A stretch of 11,622 nt of DNA from Bradyrhizobium sp. (GTDB lineage Bacteria > Pseudomonadota > Alphaproteobacteria > Rhizobiales > Xanthobacteraceae). The translations under genes were made by a program, and so were the position numbers. Below are positions 6,314-11,622 of the stretch, piece after piece; the stretch's first letter is position 1; every line of letters starts with the position of its first letter. The DNA is taken from positions 1-11,622 of the forward strand of contig JAFAUV010000065.1 of assembly GCA_019243075.1 (NCBI GenBank), read 5' to 3'. The notes below the pieces were generated by a model, which saw nothing but the letters and a program-made list of their open reading frames with translations, did not search any database and was not told the DNA's origin.

Positions 6314-7597
6314 ATGACACCCTTCGAGATCGAAAAAATCTTCCGCGACGAGTTGGGACGCGCTCTGGCGACGCTGATCCGCCTCGTCGGCGATTTCGAT
6401 CTTGCCGAGGACGTGCTGCAGGAAGCCTTCGCGGCGGCGCTGGAGCGCTGGCCGCAGCAGGGGCTGCCGTCGAATCCCCGCGCGTGGCTGGTCAATGTCG
6501 GGCGCAACAGGGCGATCGATCGCATTCGCCGGCAGATCGCCTTTCGCGGCAAGCTTGGCGAGCTGACGCATGAGCTGCTGCGGACTGCTGCGACCTGCGA
6601 AGAGACGGCCGACTCCGCTCTGCTCGACGACGACATGCTGCGGCTGATCTTCACCTGCTGCCATCCCTCGTTTGCCGCCGAAGTCCAGGTCGCGCTGACC
6701 TTGCGCACGGTGTGCGGGCTCTCGACCGCACAAGTGGCGCGCGCCTTCCTCACCGGCGAGGAGGCGATGGCGCAGCGCCTCGTGCGCGCGAAGCAGAAGA
6801 TTCGCCTCGCCGGCATCGCCTATGAAGTGCCGGAGCGCGAGGCGCTGGAGCCGCGGTTGCGCGGCGTGCTCGCGGTGATCTATCTCGTCTTCACCGAAGG
6901 CTATGTTGCGACCTCCGGCGAGGACCTGATGCGCCCGGGTCTCGCGCGCGAGGCGATCCGGCTGGCGCGCCTGCTCGACGCGTTGATGCCGGCGCGGCAG
7001 GAGATCAAGGGACTGTTGGCTCTGATGCTGCTGCACGATGCGCGCCGCGCCGGGCGCGAGACCGCCGGCGGCGATATCGTGCTGCTCGAGGAGCAGGACC
7101 GCTCGCTCTGGGACGGCGAGCAGATCCGGGAAGGTTTGCAGCTCGTCGAGCAGGCCCTGCGCCTACCCGGTCCGCCGCAGGCCTACGCGGTGCAGGCCGC
7201 GATCGCCGCCTTGCATGCGCGCGCGCCGAATTTTGCGGATACCGACTGGGCGCAGATCGCGGGACTCTATCAGGTGCTGATGCGAATAGCGCCCTCGCCC
7301 GTGGTCGAGCTCAACCACGCCGCGGCCGTGTCGATGGTGGATGGGCCGGCGCGGGCGCTCGATCTGGTCGAGGCGCTGCAGGCGCGGGGCGGTCTCGACG
7401 GCTACGAGCTCCTGCCCGCGGTCCGCGCCGACCTGTTGCGCCGGCTCGGTCGGCACCATGCCGCGCGGCAGGCCTATCTTGCAGCCACGGCGGCGACAAA
7501 ACTCGAACCGCTGCGCCGGCTCTATGCCCGGCGGATGAAGGAGATGGGCGAGGCGGAGGTCCAGGCGGTCATGGTGCCGCGGCAACAGGAGGATTGA
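6314..7597 (+). CDS. ECF42-group RNA polymerase sigma factor with C-terminal SNH-like/TPR-type extension
   Basis: At 427 residues this is about twice the usual ECF sigma length. Region sigma2 (about 10-75) has LGRALATLIRLVGDFDLAEDVLQEAFAAALERW and the DNA-melting/-10 segment NPRAWLVNVGRNRAIDRIRR. Sigma4 (about 112-165) carries LIFTCCHPSF, LRTVCGLSTAQVARAFL and the recognition-helix region EEAMAQRLVRAKQKI. The C-terminal extension (about 177-415; DUF6596 then TPR-like helices) shows the group signatures AVIYLVFTEGY, LMLLHDARR, SLWDGEQIREG, YAVQAAIAALHA, DWAQIAGLYQVL and SPVVELNHAAAVS. ECF42 factors typically lack an anti-sigma factor, and the extension is thought to control activity. No anti-sigma gene is seen here either. 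The start at 6314 follows GAGAGAG (6301-6307); an upstream in-frame ATG at 6272 adds 14 residues not seen in the family. Its 3' end overlaps the convergent amidase gene by 29 bp. Confidence 0.92.
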   Translation: MTPFEIEKIFRDELGRALATLIRLVGDFDLAEDVLQEAFAAALERWPQQGLPSNPRAWLVNVGRNRAIDRIRRQIAFRGKLGELTHELLRTAATCEETADSALLDDDMLRLIFTCCHPSFAAEVQVALTLRTVCGLSTAQVARAFLTGEEAMAQRLVRAKQKIRLAGIAYEVPEREALEPRLRGVLAVIYLVFTEGYVATSGEDLMRPGLAREAIRLARLLDALMPARQEIKGLLALMLLHDARRAGRETAGGDIVLLEEQDRSLWDGEQIREGLQLVEQALRLPGPPQAYAVQAAIAALHARAPNFADTDWAQIAGLYQVLMRIAPSPVVELNHAAAVSMVDGPARALDLVEALQARGGLDGYELLPAVRADLLRRLGRHHAARQAYLAATAATKLEPLRRLYARRMKEMGEAEVQAVMVPRQQED

Positions 7598-8444
7598 TCA
7601 CCGCCTCCGCCGGCAGGCTCGACAGCAGCGCATGCAGCGTGACCAGCGTCGAATGATCGGCGATGCCGTCGACGCGGGCGGGGCGGAAATGACGCTGGAA
7701 CGCGGTCACGACTTCCATGGTGGGGCCGTCATATCTGCCGGTGATGGGCACGCCATAGCCATATTTGGCGAGCGCGTGCTGCAGGTCGCGCACTTCCTCG
7801 CCGATGATGCCGAGCTTGAGCGTGTCGCCGCGCACGATCGGCGCCGGCTGCACCCAGTGGCCCACCCCGGAGTTGGCGAGCGAATGCCACGGGAATTTCT
7901 CGCCGGGGTCCTTCTTGCGCGACGGCGCCACGTCGGAATGCGCGAGCACACGGTGGCTCGGCACCTTGCGGCGGAGCATGATGCCGCGGCATAGCGCGAT
8001 CACGGCCGCGATCTGGCGCAGCGGATAATCCGGATAGCCCCAGTCATGGCCGCGGTTGACGATTTCGATGCCGATCGAGCAGGAATTAATGTCCTCTTCT
8101 CCCGCCCACGAGGATGCGCCGGCGTGCCAGGCGCGCCTGGCTTCGGGCACGCATTGCACGATGCGGCCGTCTTCGAGCACGATGTAATGCGCCGAGACTT
8201 CGGTGCCCGTGGTGCAGAGCCGCGCGATCGCGCCCTCGACGTCGGGCATGCCGGTGTAGTGCAGCAGGATCATGTCCGGCTGCCGGCCCTTGGCGCGGTC
8301 GCCGTAATTGGCCGACGGGATCACGTCGGAGGCGATCGAGGAATCCGGGGTGAAACTCTTCATGTGCGCACTGCCGCTTGGAATCGGAAGCGCCCGCTTG
8401 CGCTTCGGATCGGCGGCATCAGAGGTATGTGGACTCACAGACAT
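7569..8444 (-). CDS. AmpD-like N-acetylmuramoyl-L-alanine amidase with peptidoglycan-binding domain
   Basis: The 291-residue protein has an Amidase_2 zinc hydrolase domain (about 55-190) and a PG_binding_1 domain (about 205-275, GEEVRDLQHALAKYGYGVPITGRYDGPTMEVVTAFQRHFRPARVDGIAD). Zinc ligands expected from AmpD are His62 (ILLHYTG), His169 (VLAHSDVAPSRKKDPG) and Asp179; Glu127 (IGIEIVN) matches the catalytic glutamate. It should cut the lactyl-amide bond between N-acetylmuramic acid and the stem peptide, in anhydro-muropeptide recycling or wall turnover. No signal peptide or lipobox is obvious in the Lys/Arg/Pro-rich N-terminus, so a cytoplasmic recycling role is suggested, although AmiD-type amidases with the same two domains are envelope proteins. 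The start is ATG 8444, with AGGT about 11 bases before it and a candidate promoter 48 bp upstream. An alternative start at 8363 (MKSFTPDSS) lacks a ribosome-binding site. Confidence 0.9.
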   Translation of the reverse strand: MSVSPHTSDAADPKRKRALPIPSGSAHMKSFTPDSSIASDVIPSANYGDRAKGRQPDMILLHYTGMPDVEGAIARLCTTGTEVSAHYIVLEDGRIVQCVPEARRAWHAGASSWAGEEDINSCSIGIEIVNRGHDWGYPDYPLRQIAAVIALCRGIMLRRKVPSHRVLAHSDVAPSRKKDPGEKFPWHSLANSGVGHWVQPAPIVRGDTLKLGIIGEEVRDLQHALAKYGYGVPITGRYDGPTMEVVTAFQRHFRPARVDGIADHSTLVTLHALLSSLPAEAVINPPVAAAP

Positions 8445-8491
8445 AATACTTCGGACCTGGAACGAGAACGGCTACTTCGAGTCGGGTCGTA

Positions 8492-8520
8492 ACTATTCCT
8501 TTACGGTCCGGCCGAGGCAA
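8492..8520 (-). promoter_or_regulatory. Candidate promoter of the amidase gene
   Basis: On the minus strand TTGCCT (8520-8515) and AATAGT (8497-8492) are separated by 17 bp. The predicted start near 8485 gives a leader of about 40 nt before the ATG at 8444, which favours that start over the internal ATG at 8363. The match to consensus is moderate. Confidence 0.35.
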
Positions 8521-8594
8521 TCGCGCTTCTCTGCGGGGAGTCGCATTTTGGGCAGGTGTGTGCGCTCCGCATCACCGGGGTCGGAGCGGTTCCC

Positions 8595-8614
8595 GGCCGG
8601 CCTTGACGCCGGCC
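8595..8614. promoter_or_regulatory. GC-rich hairpin / inverted repeat in the dcw leader
   Basis: Arms GGCCGGC (8595-8601) and GCCGGCC (8608-8614) are perfectly complementary around the loop CTTGAC. A TTGACG box (8603-8608), usable as a -35, spans the loop. It is followed by AAAA, not a T-run, on the plus strand, so it is not a standard terminator in either direction. An operator or merely a GC-rich palindrome are both possible. Confidence 0.35.
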
Positions 8615-8631
8615 AAAAGTCAACGACGCCA

Positions 8632-8646
8632 TCAACCGTTTCTTAA
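8632..8646. promoter_or_regulatory. CtrA-like binding site (TTAA-N7-TTGA on the minus strand)
   Basis: The plus strand reads TCAA (8632-8635), seven bases, then TTAA (8643-8646); the minus strand reads TTAA-N7-TTGA. This is one base away from the alphaproteobacterial CtrA consensus TTAA-N7-TTAA. It lies 255 bp before rsmH, upstream of cell-division genes, which are sensible targets for a cell-cycle regulator. Single near-matches to a short motif can arise by chance, though TTAA is rare in DNA this GC-rich. Confidence 0.35.
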
Positions 8647-8900
8647 CGCTGCTTGCCGTTACTAAGTGTGAAGCGCCAAAACCGGTTTGGTGCCCTTTTT
8701 CACGCTCGAAACCGATGGCAGCCCAGCACATTCCATGCGGAAACCGGGGTTTGTCCCTTGGCTTGCGCGGGATCGGCGATGGCGTGCGTTTGGCGGCTTT
8801 TGCGCTGAAAAGCGCCGAAAGGGTCTTGAATTCGAGGCGCAATGGGCCCGTTCGCTGTCAATTTCGCAAGTTTGCCGCCGCTCCTGCCCGGGGCCGGCAG

Positions 8901-9893
8901 GTGAGCGCGGCTGTGCCCCATATTCCCGTGCTTGGCCGCGAGGCGGTGGAGGCGCTCGCACCCTGCGACGGCGGTGTCTATGTCGACGCGACCTTCGGGG
9001 CCGGCGGCTATAGCCGGATGATCCTGGCCATCTCCGGTTCCAGGGTGATCGGCATCGATCGCGACCGGTCGGCGATTGCCGGGGGGTTCGATCTGGTCGA
9101 CCAATCGGCCGGCCGCCTGACCCTGGTGGAAGACCGCTTTTCCAATCTGGCCGAGATTTGCACGGCCGAGGGCCTCGACGCCGTCGACGGCGTGGTGATG
9201 GACATCGGCGTCTCCTCGATGCAGCTCGATCAGGCGTTGCGCGGCTTCTCGTTTCGCCTCGATGGCCCCCTCGACATGCGGATGGGCCGGTCCGGCCCGA
9301 CGGCGGCGGATGTGATCGCAAGGGCTTCCGAGACCGATCTCGCCAACATCATCTATATTTTCGGCGAGGAGCGGCATTCGCGCGCCGTTGCGCGGGCCAT
9401 CGTCGCCGCGCGCCAGGAGGCGCCGATCACGACCACGCGTGCGCTCGCCTACCTCGTCGCGCGGGTGGTGCGCTCCAGGCCCGGCGACATTCACCCCGCG
9501 ACCCGCACGTTCCAGGCCCTGCGCATCTTCGTCAACGCCGAGCTCGATGAACTGCATCTGGCGCTTGCCGCCGCCGAGCGCGTGCTCAAGCCGGGCGGGC
9601 GGCTTGCGGTGGTGTCGTTCCATTCGCTGGAAGACCGCATCGTCAAGGATTTCCTCAATGCGCGCAGCCGGAGCGGCGGCGGTTCGCGGCATCTGCCCGA
9701 AATCAGGCACGATGCGCCGAGCTTCCGCGTGCTGACCAAGCGGCCGGTTGCGCCGGGCGACGCCGAGGTCGCCGGCAATCCGCGCGCGCGCTCGGCCAGG
9801 CTGCGTGCCGCCGAGCGGATGGAGGCGCCAGCGCATGCGGCCGGCGCGCTGCCAGCGTGGCCCCGGCTCTCCGATGTGATGCGGGGAGGCTAG
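8901..9893 (+). CDS. rsmH: 16S rRNA (cytosine(1402)-N(4))-methyltransferase RsmH
   Basis: This enzyme (formerly MraW) uses S-adenosylmethionine to methylate N4 of C1402 in the decoding centre of 16S rRNA. The GTG start at 8901 gives 330 residues, the usual size, and the standard opening HIPVLGREAVEAL. Visible motifs are the SAM-binding VDATFGAGGYS (28-38) and GIDRDRSA (51-58). These are followed by MDIGVSSMQLD (100-110), RGFSFRLDGPLDMRM (114-128), HPATRTFQALRIFVN (198-212), VVSFHSLEDRIVKDF (237-251) and the C-terminal NPRARSARLRAAER. GGCAGG directly abuts the GTG, a poor spacing, while GGGGCC lies a few bases further upstream. The frame extends to an ATG at 8715, but those 62 residues do not resemble the family. 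The gene heads the dcw operon, and ftsL starts 3 bp after its stop. Confidence 0.93.
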   Translation: MSAAVPHIPVLGREAVEALAPCDGGVYVDATFGAGGYSRMILAISGSRVIGIDRDRSAIAGGFDLVDQSAGRLTLVEDRFSNLAEICTAEGLDAVDGVVMDIGVSSMQLDQALRGFSFRLDGPLDMRMGRSGPTAADVIARASETDLANIIYIFGEERHSRAVARAIVAARQEAPITTTRALAYLVARVVRSRPGDIHPATRTFQALRIFVNAELDELHLALAAAERVLKPGGRLAVVSFHSLEDRIVKDFLNARSRSGGGSRHLPEIRHDAPSFRVLTKRPVAPGDAEVAGNPRARSARLRAAERMEAPAHAAGALPAWPRLSDVMRGG

Positions 9894-9896
9894 CGC

Positions 9897-10289
9897 ATGC
9901 GGCTGCTCCATCTCCTCGTGATCGGCGCGCTCGTCTTCGCGGCGGCCTATGTCTACCGCATCAAGATGGATTCGACCGTGCGCACCGAGCAGGTGTTGAA
10001 GCTGCACGCGGAAATCCGCGAGGAGCGCGACAAGATCGCGGTGCTGCGTTCGGAATGGTCCAAGCTCGACTCGCCGCTGCGGCTGCAGGGCCTGGTCGAG
10101 CGGCATCTGCCGCTGAAGCCGCTCAATGCCAATCAATATAATGACCTCAAAAATCTGCCCGAGCGGCCGCCGACCGTGGTCCGGCCGGGCGATCCGGATC
10201 CGATCGGCGCGATGATCGGCACGCTGGACGCCCAAGCCGATACTCCCACCGTCACCGGCTCCGTGCCGCAGCCGGAGGCCAAGCCATGA
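9897..10289 (+). CDS. ftsL: Cell division protein FtsL
   Basis: The 130-residue bitopic membrane protein has a very short cytoplasmic N-terminus and one helix at about 3-20 (LLHLLVIGALVFAAAYVY). A charged heptad-rich coiled-coil segment follows at about 25-58 (TEQVLKLHAEIREERDKIAVLRSEWSKLD), and then the region SPLRLQGLVERHLPLKPLNANQYNDLKNLPERPP, typical of alphaproteobacterial FtsL. With FtsB and FtsQ it forms the periplasmic complex that activates FtsW-FtsI septal peptidoglycan synthesis. Primary sequence conservation is low in this family, so position between rsmH and ftsI is strong support. GGGGAGG (9883-9889) is a good ribosome-binding site inside the end of rsmH. The stop overlaps the ftsI start in an ATGA, indicating translational coupling. 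Confidence 0.92.
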   Translation: MRLLHLLVIGALVFAAAYVYRIKMDSTVRTEQVLKLHAEIREERDKIAVLRSEWSKLDSPLRLQGLVERHLPLKPLNANQYNDLKNLPERPPTVVRPGDPDPIGAMIGTLDAQADTPTVTGSVPQPEAKP

Positions 10290-11622
10290 CCGATCGGGTC
10301 CGCACCGACGCAAAGCCTGCCGAACCGTGGCGGCAGCGGCTGATCCGCAGCCTCCTCTACGGGCGCAATGTCGATCGCGCCGCGAAAGCGCGTGCTCGCG
10401 TCGGGTTCGCCATGCTGGCCTTTGCCGCGATCTATGCCGTGATCGGCGGGCGGCTCGTGATGTATGCGGTCGGCGCCGACGGCCATAGCGCGCGCCGCGC
10501 CGCCGCCCAGGATGCGATCGCGACCGCGCGGCCTGACATCGTCGACCGCAACGGCGAAATCCTCGCCAGCGACGTCAAGGCGCCCTCGCTGTTCGGCGAG
10601 CCGCGCCGCATCATCGACAAGGACGAGGCGATCGAGCTTCTCACCGCGACCTTGCCCGACCTCGATGTCGGCGAAGTCCGCGACCGCCTGTCCTCGAAGA
10701 AGGGTTTCGTCTGGCTCAAGCGCGAGATCAGCCCGCAGCAGCAGCAGGACATCCACCGCCTCGGCATTCCCGGCATCGGCTTCCTGCGCGAGAACAAGCG
10801 CGTCTACCCCACCGGCAACGAGGTCGCGCACCTGATCGGCCTCGTCAATATCGACAACCAAGGCATCGCCGGCATGGAGAAGTGGCTCGACAATAACGGG
10901 CTTGCCGACCTGCACCGCGCAGGATTAGCCACCGACCGCCTGCAGCGGCCGGTGCAATTGTCGGTCGATCTGCGCGTCGAGCATGCGCTGCGGGACGAAT
11001 TGGCCAAGGCGAAAGAGAAATTCCAGGCCAAGGCCGCTTCCGGCCTTGTGACCAACGTCAACACCGGCGAGATCATCGCGATGGTGTCGTTGCCGGATTT
11101 CGACCCCAACAATCCAAAGGAAGCGCACGATCCGGACCGCATCAACCGCCTCACCACCGGCGTCTACGAGATGGGTTCGACCTTCAAGGCCTTTACGCTG
11201 GCGATGGCGCTCGACAGCGGCAAATACGATCTCAACTCGCTGTGGGACGCGCGGGCGCCGCTGCATTACGGCAAGTTCGCCATCCATGACGACGAGCCGA
11301 AGGGCCGCTTCCTGAGCATGAAGGAGGTCTTCACCTTTTCGTCCAACGTCGGCGCGGCGCGCATCGCGCTGTCGCAAGGCGTCGACGCGCACAAGGCGTT
11401 CCTGCGCAAGATGGGCCAGCTCGAGCGGTTGCGCACCGAACTGCCGGAGAGTGCCTCGCCGATCGTGCCCCATCACTGGGGCGAGTTGAACACCATCACC
11501 ATCGCCTTCGGTCACGGCATTGCCGTCGCGCCGCTGCAGGCGGTGATGGGCGTCAGCGCGCTCGCCAATGGCGGTCTGCTCATTCCGCCGACCTTCCTCA
11601 AGCGCTCCGAGGAAGAGGCGCA
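10286..11622 (+). CDS. ftsI: Penicillin-binding protein FtsI/PBP3, septal peptidoglycan transpeptidase (partial, 3' end outside window)
   Basis: The first 445 residues are present, open at the right edge. A cytoplasmic N-terminus is followed by a single membrane helix (about 40-62, GFAMLAFAAIYAVIGGRLVMYAV) and the pedestal domain starting at ARPDIVDRNGEILASD (81-96). KRVYPTGNEVAHLIGLVNIDNQGIAGMEKWLDN (171-203) is the usual class B PBP dimerisation-domain signature. The transpeptidase domain (from about 225) has the active-site SxxK as GSTFK (Ser298, Lys301) and the SxN as SSN (352-354). The KTG box lies beyond the window. The protein cross-links septal peptidoglycan as partner of FtsW and is the target of several beta-lactams. 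The start ATG at 10286 overlaps the ftsL stop by 4 bp; GGAGG (10273-10277) is the ribosome-binding site. Confidence 0.95.
   Translation, partial: MTDRVRTDAKPAEPWRQRLIRSLLYGRNVDRAAKARARVGFAMLAFAAIYAVIGGRLVMYAVGADGHSARRAAAQDAIATARPDIVDRNGEILASDVKAPSLFGEPRRIIDKDEAIELLTATLPDLDVGEVRDRLSSKKGFVWLKREISPQQQQDIHRLGIPGIGFLRENKRVYPTGNEVAHLIGLVNIDNQGIAGMEKWLDNNGLADLHRAGLATDRLQRPVQLSVDLRVEHALRDELAKAKEKFQAKAASGLVTNVNTGEIIAMVSLPDFDPNNPKEAHDPDRINRLTTGVYEMGSTFKAFTLAMALDSGKYDLNSLWDARAPLHYGKFAIHDDEPKGRFLSMKEVFTFSSNVGAARIALSQGVDAHKAFLRKMGQLERLRTELPESASPIVPHHWGELNTITIAFGHGIAVAPLQAVMGVSALANGGLLIPPTFLKRSEEEA

Larger units (their letters stand above)
8445..8900. other. 456-bp non-coding leader between the amidase gene and the dcw cluster
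   Basis: No convincing gene lies here on either strand. The stretch holds the amidase promoter on the left, a perfect 7-bp hairpin (8595-8614), a CtrA-like site (8632-8646) and three AAACCG copies (8679, 8709, 8741) at 30- and 32-bp steps. The rsmH frame is open from 8715, but that extension has no resemblance to RsmH. In many bacteria mraZ precedes rsmH; I found no MraZ-like sequence in any frame. The dcw promoter must lie here or further in, and the sequence suggests a long 5' leader. Confidence 0.6.

Noticed and set aside
8501..8842. 113-codon minus-strand frame in the dcw leader
   Set aside because: No domain resemblance, no ribosome-binding site, and it overlaps the amidase promoter and other regulatory-looking motifs.
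8715..8900. N-terminal extension of rsmH to the ATG at 8715
   Set aside because: The 62 extra residues do not resemble RsmH, while GTG at 8901 gives the standard length and N-terminus.
8700..10313. 537-codon open frame on the minus strand across rsmH and ftsL
   Set aside because: Same shadow effect: it covers two certain dcw genes, and its composition (Arg, His, Gly, Asp) is not protein-like.

Overview
The window looks like chromosomal DNA of an alphaproteobacterium close to Bradyrhizobium/Rhodopseudomonas (Nitrobacteraceae). This rests on the high GC content, the gene set, the dcw gene order (rsmH-ftsL-ftsI with ATGA coupling), and an intergenic palindromic repeat at 244-351 that I recognise from Bradyrhizobium-type genomes. 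No phage, transposase, CRISPR array or tRNA was seen.

Left part (1-1763): the 3' end of an ABC exporter gene, a dispersed repeat, then a multi-membrane O-antigen ligase/polymerase-like protein. Together they suggest surface polysaccharide or LPS export and assembly. Middle-left (1837-4365): a divergent pair of an EamA-type (DMT) transporter (minus) and a MocR-type GntR/aminotransferase regulator (plus). They share a 111-bp control region with repeated elements, a common arrangement in which the regulator controls the transporter. Next is an EstC-like alpha/beta hydrolase (4474-5190) behind its own sigma70-like promoter.

Centre (5209-5719): the RNase P RNA gene rnpB on the minus strand, with its hallmark conserved blocks, a closing P1 helix, a strand-specific terminator hairpin and a candidate promoter. 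ORFs over this stretch are spurious. Diverging from rnpB is a two-gene module (5832-7597): a DGPF/YCII protein followed by an ECF42-type sigma factor with a long C-terminal helical/TPR-like extension. A candidate ECF42-type promoter lies ahead of the DGPF gene, suggesting autoregulation. This is the most interesting system in the window.

Right part (7569-11622): an AmpD-like N-acetylmuramoyl-L-alanine amidase with a peptidoglycan-binding domain (minus), whose 3' end overlaps the sigma gene by 29 bp. After a 456-bp non-coding leader comes the start of the division and cell wall (dcw) cluster: rsmH (GTG start), ftsL and ftsI. The last is cut by the window edge after the SxxK and SxN motifs. mraZ is not in its usual place upstream of rsmH.
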